Positions 12,927 through 20,608 of a stretch of DNA of 21,888 nt are shown here, piece by piece. Source of the DNA: 2-12-FULL-60-19 sp041483675 (GTDB taxonomy: Bacteria; Desulfobacterota; Binatia; UBA9968); NCBI GenBank assembly GCA_041483675.1, contig JBGPGE010000077.1:1-21888 (forward strand), read 5' to 3'. The notes beneath the pieces were generated by a model. The model made no database searches and was not told where the DNA came from. It saw only the letters and a list, made by a program, of their open reading frames with translations. The stretch's first letter is position 1; each line of letters begins with the position of its first letter. The position numbers and the translations under genes are program-made.

Positions 12927-13686
12927 CGCCGTCCCCCTCGATCTCCTCCGTTGCAAGCTTCTGCTGCACCTCTTCCAGTGGCGCCGCCAGCGCCAGGACG
13001 ATGGGGCCGGTAATCTCTTCCTGCCAGATCCGGATTGCGCGTATCTTGACCAGCTCCAGCATGGCGAGGAAAGTGACGATCACCTCCATGCGCGACGACG
13101 CCCCCTCGAAGACGCTCTGGAAGACCACCTTCTCCTCCTGGCGCAGGCGATCCAGCAGTTGGCTCATCTTGTCGCGCACGGAGACCTTCTCCAGCGCGAC
13201 CTCGTGCACCGAATCCTTCGGCAGGCGGTCGAGCACCGTTCGGAGCGCCGAGATCAGATCGAACAGCGACACGCTCTCGAACCCGCCCGTCTCGACCTCC
13301 TCGCGCGGCTCCGGCGACCGCGTGAAGACATCGCGCCTCAGAATATCCCGCCGCTCCAGCTCTTCGGCGGCGTCTTTGAAGCGCTGGTATTCCAACAGCC
13401 GCCGCGCCAGCTCGGCGCGCGGATCCCCCTCTTCGTCCTCCTCCAGGTCCGACTCGTCCGGCGGCAGCAGCATCCGCGACTTGATGTGAATGAGCGTCGC
13501 GGCCATCACCAGAAATTCCCCGGCGAGGTCGAGGTTCAGGTCGCCCATCAGCTCGATCGTCGCCAGATACTGCTCGGTGATCGGGGCGATCGGAATGTCG
13601 GCGATGCTGACTTCGCTTTTCTTGATGAGGTGAAGCAGCAGGTCGAGCGGCCCCTCGAATATTTCCAGTTCGACTTTCGATGTCAT
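12916..13686 (-). CDS. scpA: Segregation and condensation protein A
   Basis: A 256-residue kleisin of the bacterial SMC-ScpAB complex. The N-terminal signature 'VELEIFEGPLDLLLHLIKKSEVSIADIPIAPI' and 'EFLVMAATLIHIKSRMLLP' bind the SMC neck. The C-terminal winged helix contains 'VIVTFLAMLELVKIRAI'. An acidic linker (ESDLEEDEEGD) and a charged helical middle lie between. Its ATG overlaps the trpS stop codon (ATGA arrangement at 13683-13686), so translation is coupled to trpS. Confidence 0.95.
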   Translation of the reverse strand: MTSKVELEIFEGPLDLLLHLIKKSEVSIADIPIAPITEQYLATIELMGDLNLDLAGEFLVMAATLIHIKSRMLLPPDESDLEEDEEGDPRAELARRLLEYQRFKDAAEELERRDILRRDVFTRSPEPREEVETGGFESVSLFDLISALRTVLDRLPKDSVHEVALEKVSVRDKMSQLLDRLRQEEKVVFQSVFEGASSRMEVIVTFLAMLELVKIRAIRIWQEEITGPIVLALAAPLEEVQQKLATEEIEGDGDGA

Positions 13687-14660
13687 ATGCCGACGGCGCT
13701 TCTCACCTGCTCCATCGTTTCAGCGGCTTTTTCCTGGGCGGCCCGGTTCCCCGCGGAGAGCGCGTCCGCCGCGTCGCCCGGCCATCGGTCGTAACCGGCC
13801 CGTTTTTCCCGAAACGGCTGAAGCTCCTCGATCACGTGCTTGATCATGATTTTCTTGCAATCGAGACAGCCTATCCCCGCCGTGCGGCAGCCTTTAGTAA
13901 CGTAGTCGATCTCATCCGGCGTGCAATAAATTTTGTGCAGATTGAACGCCGGACACTTTTCCGGCTCGCCCGGATCCTTGCGGGTGGCCCGCGCCGGGTC
14001 GGTCATCATCCGGCTCAGCTTCCGGTCGATCTCCTTCGGTGTATCGTTAAGAAAAACCGCATTGCCGTAACTCTTGCTCATCTTCCGCCCGTCGAGCCCC
14101 GGCACTTTGGGGATCTCGGTCAACAGGACTTCGGGCTCGGGAAATATCGGTCCGTAGAACTGATTGAAACGCCGGACAATCTCCCGCGTCAACTCCACGT
14201 GCGGCGCCTGATCGACGCCGACCGGGACCTTATTCGCCTTGTACATGACGATATCCGCCGCCTGCAGCACCGGATAGCCGAGAAAGCCATAGGTCGAGAG
14301 ATCCTTGCCCACGATCTCCCGGATCTGCTCCTTGTAGGTCGGATTGCGCTCGAGCCACGGAACCGGCGTGATCATCGAAAACAGCAGATGCAGTTCCGCG
14401 TGCTGCTTGACCGCGGACTGCCGGAAGATCACACAGCGCTTGGGGTCCAGGCCGACGCTCAGCCAATCCTTTATCATCTCCAGGCCGCTCTCCCGGATGC
14501 CCTGCGGCGTGGCGTAATCTGTCGTGAGCGCGTGCCAGTCGGCCACGAAGAAAAAACACTGATAGCTTTCCTGCAATCGGAGCCAGTTCTTAAGCGCGCC
14601 GTGAAGATGGCCGAGGTGAAGATTGCCGGTGGGGCGCATGCCGCTCACGATCGTCGCCAT
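13683..14660 (-). CDS. trpS: Tryptophanyl-tRNA synthetase, with Fe-S-like Cys motif
   Basis: A 325-residue class Ic aminoacyl-tRNA synthetase that charges tRNA-Trp. The HIGH-type motif is GNLHLGHLHG (12-21) and the KMSKS motif is at 193-197. The C-terminal part has C236-x21-C258-x6-C265-x2-C268. This is nearly the spacing (x22, x6, x2) reported for the [4Fe-4S] cluster of Thermotoga maritima TrpRS, which sits near the anticodon-binding region. An extra C246 lies between. Other bacterial TrpRS enzymes lack this. It starts 11 bases after the M50 protease stop and overlaps scpA. Confidence 0.95.
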   Translation of the reverse strand: MATIVSGMRPTGNLHLGHLHGALKNWLRLQESYQCFFFVADWHALTTDYATPQGIRESGLEMIKDWLSVGLDPKRCVIFRQSAVKQHAELHLLFSMITPVPWLERNPTYKEQIREIVGKDLSTYGFLGYPVLQAADIVMYKANKVPVGVDQAPHVELTREIVRRFNQFYGPIFPEPEVLLTEIPKVPGLDGRKMSKSYGNAVFLNDTPKEIDRKLSRMMTDPARATRKDPGEPEKCPAFNLHKIYCTPDEIDYVTKGCRTAGIGCLDCKKIMIKHVIEELQPFREKRAGYDRWPGDAADALSAGNRAAQEKAAETMEQVRSAVGI

Positions 14661-14671
14661 AGATGCTCTTT

Positions 14672-15331
14672 CTACAACAGTAGTTCGAAAATACCGAGGA
14701 GAAAACGGACGGCCGGCCCCATCAGATAGTGCAGGGCGTCGGTCATCAGGAGAACCATGATAATCAGGAAACCGTACGGCTCCACCCGTGCAACCATTGA
14801 AGCGTGCGGCTCGGGCAAAAGCCCGACCAGCACCCGCCCACCGTCCAACGGCGGAACCGGGAAGGCGTTGAAGACCGCCAAAACGAGATTGATGATGATG
14901 CTACCCTTTGCCATGAGGGCGAGCGGTATAACGGCAGCCGCCAGGAGAGACGCCGGAGGCACGTCCATGGCAATCAACAGCTTCAGCGCCGCGAGGCTGG
15001 CGAACGCCAGCACGATATTCGTCGCCGGCCCGGCCAGCGCAACCCAGATCATGTCCCGCTTGGGATTCTTCAGGTTGTGGTAATTGACCGGCACGGGCTT
15101 GGCATAGCCGAACAAAAAAGGCGCGTGGACCAAAATCAACAACAGCGGTAAAATGATCGTGCCGAACAGGTCGATGTGCGGGATCGGATTAAGCGTCAAC
15201 CTGCCGAGCTGTTTCGCCGTCGGATCCCCCAGACGATTGGCGACCCAGCCGTGCGCGACCTCGTGAAACACGATCGCCACCAGGACCGGCAACGCCCAAA
15301 TTGCAATCTGCTGAATCGTTTCCGCGACCAC
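14672..15331 (-). CDS. Site-2 protease family (M50) membrane metallopeptidase
   Basis: A 219-residue integral membrane protein with the zinc motif HEVAH (23-27) in its first helix. The third ligand, Asp163, is in 'NAFPVPPLDGGRV'. These are the defining features of the short S2P/M50B group, which cleave within the membrane. 'LNPIPHIDLFGTIILP' is also typical. Short members without a PDZ domain, next to trpS and scpA, are widespread; the substrate is unknown. The start is GTG 15331 with GAGGCGA just upstream. Only 36 bp separate it from the divergent reverse transcriptase start. Confidence 0.9.
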   Translation of the reverse strand: MVAETIQQIAIWALPVLVAIVFHEVAHGWVANRLGDPTAKQLGRLTLNPIPHIDLFGTIILPLLLILVHAPFLFGYAKPVPVNYHNLKNPKRDMIWVALAGPATNIVLAFASLAALKLLIAMDVPPASLLAAAVIPLALMAKGSIIINLVLAVFNAFPVPPLDGGRVLVGLLPEPHASMVARVEPYGFLIIMVLLMTDALHYLMGPAVRFLLGIFELLL

Positions 15332-15367
15332 TCTCGCCTCGCTTTATCTTTTGAAAATACGGGACTT

Positions 15368-16957
15368 ATGGTGAAAACACAAGGAAAACTTCGCGGCAGC
15401 ACGCCGCGAGTTGATCTGGCGGCGATGATCCATTATCGTTCAACCTCAGAAATGGCTGAAGCATTGGCGAATCTGGCGGATTGGGAGCTGGCCTGGCGAA
15501 GAGTTAAGAAGGACGAGGAGTCGGGCCAGACGTTCGTGCGCCGTCCGTTCGAAGCGCGATTAATCGAGTTGGATTTGGAGAGCTGGCTCGTCCCCCTCGC
15601 GGATGAGGTGCGGAATCGACGATATGCGCCAAGCCCGATGCGCGGCTGGCCCGTCCCCAAAGTTGACGGTTCCGTCCGGCCCGGGGGCATTCTCACAATG
15701 GCGGATCGCGTGGTTTACGCGGCTTGCGTCAGCGCCTGTCTCCCGCAAATTCACCCGGCCCTTCTTTGGCCCGACGGCCCGCGGGATTTTTCCCAACAAC
15801 TTTCCGATCGCATCGACGACGTAGATTGGGTGCGACAGCCTTTCACCTGGCATGACTTCCATAACGACACCCTCTCCAGGGTCAGGACGGGCGCTCCCTA
15901 TCTCCTTACCATCGACATCGCCGCCTATGCCGATCATATCGACCACGCCATTCTTCTGTCGGAGCTTAAAGAGATCGGCGCTCCTTCTTACGCCGTCGAG
16001 CAACTCGGCGCCTGTCTCGCGCGCTGGGCCCAGGTTCCCGGGATGGGCATTCCTCAGGGCCACGGCGCGTCGGATATCTTGTACATGCTCTATCTCCACC
16101 CGATCGACCGCCGGCTGCGGGAATCGGGCTACACGCATTCCCGTTGCCTTGACGAATTCAGGATTTTTTGCCGCCGCCGCGCCGATGCCGAGAAAGCGAT
16201 GGCCGATCTGAGCCAGCTACTGAGCGAGCGAAAGTTGACGCCCAACCTGTCGAAGTCGTCCATCGCTCGCGCGGGAGGCATGCGGTGGTATCTGCCCAAT
16301 GTGTTTCCCAATATCTGGAAGCGGCACGAAAGACGGATACCGAGGATAGTTTCACTGGCGCTCGCCAGGCTTTGGCTCTGGCTGAGTCTGAGGTTTCGTT
16401 ACGTGGGACATCTGAGCGGCATCTTGGATATCTTTGAGGGCTACAACGACCCCTCGGCCGCTCGGCATTGCGACTCGCTGTTGAGAAGCTACCCCCACCA
16501 GCGGGACACTCTCAGAATCCTGCGCTATTGCGAATCGGTCAATGCCACGGCGGCTGTCGGCGACGGCGTCGTCGCATTGTTCAAATCCGGCGACACCGTC
16601 CATTCGCATCAGATATATCGGATCATCGAATGGCTCTGTCGTCCCGCCGCCGGGCGGCCTTCCCAAACCCTGCTGTCGCTCATTCGCGGTTTAGCGCTCG
16701 AAGAGTCGCAGCCGAGCCACGTGCGCTCCATCGCCAGGAAATTCCTCGCCGAGCATGGCTCGGCTGCCGATCTCGAGCTGCTCGCACATTCCTATTCCCA
16801 GGCCGCCGATCCGCTCGACCAAAGCGAGATCATCTGCTGTCTCAAGCGCATGGAGGCCCCGCGACGCGAGCTATTCCTCGAACGAGCCGAGCGAGACGGC
16901 GAATGGACCAGGCGCGCGGTTAGATTTGTCCGCAACACGGCGACGCCGACGAGCTGA
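15368..16957 (+). CDS. Reverse transcriptase, Abi/UG-like, with C-terminal helical region
   Basis: From ATG 15368 this is a 529-residue protein. The polymerase part spans about 80-310. It has 'GWPVPKVDGSVRPGGILTMADRVVY' (fingers); motif A with Asp183 in LTIDIAAYADHIDH; GIPQGHGASDILYMLYLHPID (RT signature, from 227); the catalytic box CLDE (260-263, in place of YxDD) in 'SRCLDEFRIFC'; and a 'KLTPNLSKSSI' block. Residues about 370-529 are helix-rich with repeated alpha-hairpin patterns (HEAT-like), as in Abi-type and UG antiviral reverse transcriptases. There is no maturase X, HNH or RNase H domain and no intron or retron RNA in view. The ribosome site is weak; ATG 15425 is an alternative. It lies opposite to the surrounding housekeeping genes. 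An antiviral role is inference. Confidence 0.82.
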   Translation: MVKTQGKLRGSTPRVDLAAMIHYRSTSEMAEALANLADWELAWRRVKKDEESGQTFVRRPFEARLIELDLESWLVPLADEVRNRRYAPSPMRGWPVPKVDGSVRPGGILTMADRVVYAACVSACLPQIHPALLWPDGPRDFSQQLSDRIDDVDWVRQPFTWHDFHNDTLSRVRTGAPYLLTIDIAAYADHIDHAILLSELKEIGAPSYAVEQLGACLARWAQVPGMGIPQGHGASDILYMLYLHPIDRRLRESGYTHSRCLDEFRIFCRRRADAEKAMADLSQLLSERKLTPNLSKSSIARAGGMRWYLPNVFPNIWKRHERRIPRIVSLALARLWLWLSLRFRYVGHLSGILDIFEGYNDPSAARHCDSLLRSYPHQRDTLRILRYCESVNATAAVGDGVVALFKSGDTVHSHQIYRIIEWLCRPAAGRPSQTLLSLIRGLALEESQPSHVRSIARKFLAEHGSAADLELLAHSYSQAADPLDQSEIICCLKRMEAPRRELFLERAERDGEWTRRAVRFVRNTATPTS

Positions 16958-17006
16958 CGCTCTGGTGCCTTGCCAACGCCGTGCTCAGAGGCGAGTCCGA
17001 ACCTTT

Positions 17007-17921
17007 TCATTTCCCCGCTCCCCTCTCCCTCGGATGAAACTTCCGGTGAACGTCTTTGAGATGGCTGCGGGTTAAGTGGGTGTAGATCTGCGTCGTCGAG
17101 ATGTCGGCGTGGCCAAGCATCGACTGGACGGAGCGGAGATCGGCGCCGCCTTCCAACAGATGCGTGGCAAAGGAGTGGCGCAGCATGTGCGGCGTCACTC
17201 GCTTTTCGATGCCGGCGGCCAGCGCGTGATGCTTGAGCGATTTCCAAAATCCCTGCCGCGTCATCGCCTTGCCGGAACGCGTGAGGAAGAGATAGACGCT
17301 CATCCGCCCGCGAAGGAACTTGGGCCTTACCTCTCTCAGATAACGTCGCAAGCTCTCTGCCGCGCTTTTTCCGAACGGCACCAGGCGCACCTTGGAGCCT
17401 TTTCCTTTGACGGCCAGGTAGTTCGCCTCCAGGTTGACTTGATGGGTTTCCAGCAGCACCAACTCAGACACGCGCAGCCCGGAGGCGTAGAGCAGCTCCA
17501 ACATCGCCCGGTCCCGCAGTCCGAGCGCAGTCGTTGGATCGGGCTGGGTCAACAGCCGGTTGACGTCCTCCCGTCCCAGGACATAGGGCAGTTTTCTTGC
17601 GGCCGGATAATGGATTAAAGACGGAACGGGATTTTCTTGGATCAGCCCTTCCTTTTCGAGAAAGCGAAAGAGCTGCCGCACGGCGACGACGTTGCGCGCG
17701 ATGGAACGCGCGCCGAGCTTCCGCTCGCGGAGCCAGGAGAGAAACGCGCGCAGATGGATCGTCTCGCTCTCCCGCCAGCTCTTGACGCCGCGCCGCTTAA
17801 GAAACTCCGCCAGCCGGTTGAGATCGCGGCTATACGCCTCGACGGTATTGCCGGCCAGCCCTTTCTCGACGGTCAGCGCGTCGAGGAAGGAGTCAATTTG
17901 CAGGCTGAGCGAGTCCTTCAT
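17007..17921 (-). CDS. xerD: Tyrosine recombinase XerD/XerC
   Basis: A 304-residue site-specific recombinase. Residues 5-90 form the SAM-like N-terminal DNA-binding domain ('FLDALTVEKGLAGNTVEAYSRDL'). The catalytic domain has R150 (ASGLRVSEL), K174, H245 and R248 (HMLRHSFATHLL), H271 (LGHADISTTQ) and the nucleophile Y280. Length and motifs are those of chromosomal XerC/D, which resolve chromosome dimers at dif, not of phage integrases. The start overlaps the glnD 3' end by 29 bases, so it is in the amidase-glnD-xerD operon. XerD versus XerC cannot be settled from sequence alone. Confidence 0.9.
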   Translation of the reverse strand: MKDSLSLQIDSFLDALTVEKGLAGNTVEAYSRDLNRLAEFLKRRGVKSWRESETIHLRAFLSWLRERKLGARSIARNVVAVRQLFRFLEKEGLIQENPVPSLIHYPAARKLPYVLGREDVNRLLTQPDPTTALGLRDRAMLELLYASGLRVSELVLLETHQVNLEANYLAVKGKGSKVRLVPFGKSAAESLRRYLREVRPKFLRGRMSVYLFLTRSGKAMTRQGFWKSLKHHALAAGIEKRVTPHMLRHSFATHLLEGGADLRSVQSMLGHADISTTQIYTHLTRSHLKDVHRKFHPRERGAGK

Positions 17922-20601
17922 TTTCCGCCGTCAGGTCCCGGTAAAGCTCCTGCCGCAACGCCTCCAGCCGCGCCTCGTCGAGAATTTTTCCGCCGTGCTC
18001 GTCGGTCACGTAAAACACGTCGGCAACCTGATCGACGTTGGTCGATATTTTTGCCAGGTGGATCGACACGCCGAGGCGATGGAGCGCGTAGGTGATCGCG
18101 AACAGCACACCGATGCGGTCCTGCGTATAGACCTCGACGATGGTAAAATCTTCCGCCGCCCCGTTGTCGATCTGGATCAGGGTCGGCACCTTCGGCGCCC
18201 GCTTCTTGAACAGCGACGGCTTGCCCGATTCCTCCACCAGCCGGGCGACGTCGATCGCTCCGCTGAGCACCCGCTCCAGCAGCGAGCCGACCCGCTCCCA
18301 TTTCTCCGGGTTCATAACCACCTCGGGGCGGCCCATGTGCGACACCCGAAAGACATCCAGGATGAGGCCGTCTTTGCGTGTCGTGATCCGCGCGCTCAGG
18401 ATATCGAGTCCCAGCGCGGCGAACACGCCGGTGATGCGGGCGAACAGCCCCGGCCGGTCTTTGGTGCAAATCGCCAGCTCGCTGTATTCCTTCTCGGGCA
18501 TATGGCGCAGTGCGCTCAGATAGACCTGATCCGTGAACCGCTCCATCAGCTCGAAGTGCGACGGAATCTCCTCCTCCGGCGTGGCGAGAAAATACCGCTC
18601 CGGCATCGCCTCGAAAAACGCGCGAATCCGCTCCGCGGTAAAGCGCCTGGCGAGCTGGCGGCGCACGCGCCCCTGGACGCGGCGTACTCTCGATTTCCGA
18701 TCCTCTCTTTGGAACTCGCCTTTCTCCATCCCTTCCAGCACCCCCAGCGATTGCAAATAGAGATCCTCCAGCAGGGACGCCCGCCAGGGATTCCACACCT
18801 GCGGGCCGACGGACCGGATGTCCGCGTAGGTCAGGAGGTAGAGCATTTTGAGATTGCTCACGTTGCCCATCGTCCGCGCGAAGTCGAGGATCAGCTTTTC
18901 GTCTTCGAGATCGCGGCGAAACGCGGTATGCGAGAATAAGAGGTGTTGGCGCACGAGAAACTCCAGTTGCGCGGTGTCGTCCGCGTTGAACCGCATTCGC
19001 CGGGCGATCTGCTTCGCGATCTGCCGCCCGATCTCCGAGTGGCCGCCGCCCAACCCCTTGCCGATGTCGTGAAACAGCAGGCCAAGGTAGAGCACCTCGC
19101 TCTTCTCCGTCTCCCGCGCCAATTGACTCAGCAGCGGCAGCGACTCGCGAAACTCACCCGCCTTGAGGCGTTCGATTTCCTTGACCAGCCGGAGCGAATG
19201 CTGATCCACGGTGTAGATATGGTAAAGATCGTGCAGCGCCATGCAGAGCAGCCGGCCGAACTCCGGAATCAGCGCCCCCAGCACGCCCGCGCGGTGCATC
19301 TCCGAAAGGGTCTCATAAACCCTCGTCTCGTGCTTGAGGATTTTTAGAAACAGCGCGTGGACCGCGGGCGAGCGGCGAAAATGGTCGTCGATCGACTCCA
19401 ACTGTTGCCGGATCAGCTCACGGCTGTCCTGGCCGATATGAACACCGTGCTCCTGCGCATCGGCAAAGACGGCGATAAGATTTTCCGGGTGCGAGACGAG
19501 AATGGACGGGTCGGCGATCGAGAGCAGATGTTCGGTCACCCGCACGCCCACTCTGATTTCCCGGCCGGCCCGCCCTCTGCCCGGCGCGGCTTCGGAATGA
19601 TCCGTCAGCCGGTGAATGATCAAAGAAGAGATCCGGCTCACCTGGGAGGCGTGAAGATAGTAGCCGCGCATAAACGCCTCCACCCCTTTGACCCCGTCGC
19701 GATCCGTAAAACCGAGCGCCCGGGCGACGACTTCCTGCTCTTCGAAGGTCAGCTGGTCTTGATGCTTCTTCGAGGTGAAATGCAGCTCGTTGCGCGCGCG
19801 CCACAGAAAATCCTGCGCCGCCCTAAGCTCCGCGAGCTCTTTCTCGCCGATGACGCCGTGGCGCGGCAGGTCGTCGAGATCGCGAATCCGGTGTTTGAGC
19901 TTGCCGATCCACAGCGCCGCGTGAATGTCGCGCAACCCGCCTTCGCTTTCCTTTATGTCCGGCTCCAACAAATAGACCGAGCCGCCGTAACGCTCGTGGC
20001 GCTGCCGGCTCTCTTCGAGCTTCTCATGAATGAAGCGATCCTGGTTTTTCCTGACCAGATGGTCTTCGACCGCCTTCTCAAACTCGGCGTGCAACGCCTG
20101 ATCGCCGCAGAGATAGCGGGCATCCAACAGGGAGGTGCGTATTTTGAAGTCCTTGGCCGCCTGTCGCATCGATTCCGCGACGCTTCTTGTCGCGTGGCCG
20201 ACCACCAGGCCCGCGTCCCAGAGCGTGTAAAGCACCTTTTCCGTGACGGCTTCGACGTAGGGCGTGACTTTCCAATGGTAGAGAAAAAGGAGATCGATGT
20301 CGGAATGCGGATTCAACTCTCCCCGGCCGTAACCGCCCTGCGCGATGAGCGTGCAGCGGGGACTCAAACTCGGATAGCGTTGGGTATAATCCTGGCTCGC
20401 GCTCTGGAAGATGTGGCAAACCAGCCGATCCACCATCGCCGTATAGGCCGCGACGATCTCGCGCCCGCCGGCGCCGGCGCGATGGCGCTCCAGCAGGAGA
20501 TCTCTCCCCTTGTCGAGATAGCGGCGCGCTCCGCGCGTCAGATCGCCGTCGAGGGCGCTTTCCTGCAACAGGGATCGGGACAGCTCTGCGATATCGAGCA
20601 T
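17893..20601 (-). CDS. glnD: Bifunctional uridylyltransferase/uridylyl-removing enzyme GlnD
   Basis: A roughly 902-residue nitrogen-status sensor that adds UMP to PII when nitrogen is short and removes it when glutamine is high. Domain order: a nucleotidyltransferase with 'GGYGRGELNPHSDIDLL' (residues 89-105, metal Asp101/Asp103); a GlnD linker; an HD hydrolase domain with HD at about 511-512 in 'LFHDIGKGLGGGHSE'; and two C-terminal ACT domains (about 705-755 and 818-870) that bind glutamine. All catalytic motifs look intact. The start at ATG 20601 is fixed by AAGGA upstream; a longer frame to 20703 lies inside the amidase gene. It starts 7 bases after the amidase stop and overlaps xerD. Confidence 0.95.
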   Translation of the reverse strand: MLDIAELSRSLLQESALDGDLTRGARRYLDKGRDLLLERHRAGAGGREIVAAYTAMVDRLVCHIFQSASQDYTQRYPSLSPRCTLIAQGGYGRGELNPHSDIDLLFLYHWKVTPYVEAVTEKVLYTLWDAGLVVGHATRSVAESMRQAAKDFKIRTSLLDARYLCGDQALHAEFEKAVEDHLVRKNQDRFIHEKLEESRQRHERYGGSVYLLEPDIKESEGGLRDIHAALWIGKLKHRIRDLDDLPRHGVIGEKELAELRAAQDFLWRARNELHFTSKKHQDQLTFEEQEVVARALGFTDRDGVKGVEAFMRGYYLHASQVSRISSLIIHRLTDHSEAAPGRGRAGREIRVGVRVTEHLLSIADPSILVSHPENLIAVFADAQEHGVHIGQDSRELIRQQLESIDDHFRRSPAVHALFLKILKHETRVYETLSEMHRAGVLGALIPEFGRLLCMALHDLYHIYTVDQHSLRLVKEIERLKAGEFRESLPLLSQLARETEKSEVLYLGLLFHDIGKGLGGGHSEIGRQIAKQIARRMRFNADDTAQLEFLVRQHLLFSHTAFRRDLEDEKLILDFARTMGNVSNLKMLYLLTYADIRSVGPQVWNPWRASLLEDLYLQSLGVLEGMEKGEFQREDRKSRVRRVQGRVRRQLARRFTAERIRAFFEAMPERYFLATPEEEIPSHFELMERFTDQVYLSALRHMPEKEYSELAICTKDRPGLFARITGVFAALGLDILSARITTRKDGLILDVFRVSHMGRPEVVMNPEKWERVGSLLERVLSGAIDVARLVEESGKPSLFKKRAPKVPTLIQIDNGAAEDFTIVEVYTQDRIGVLFAITYALHRLGVSIHLAKISTNVDQVADVFYVTDEHGGKILDEARLEALRQELYRDLTAENEGLAQPAN

Positions 20602-20608
20602 AATTTCC

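Noticed and set aside
15176..15367. In-frame extension of the reverse transcriptase by 64 residues, from ATG 15176
   Set aside because: It is antisense to the M50 protease gene, has the composition of a shadow frame and lacks similarity to reverse transcriptases; ATG 15368 fits better.
15332..17006. Retron, group II intron or diversity-generating retroelement around the reverse transcriptase
   Set aside because: No msr/msd-like inverted repeats, no intron domain V-like hairpin, no maturase or HNH domain, and no template/variable repeat pair are visible in the short flanks.
17007..17921. XerD-like gene as integrase of a mobile island that holds the reverse transcriptase
   Set aside because: Length, motifs and overlap with glnD mark it as the chromosomal recombinase in a housekeeping operon.
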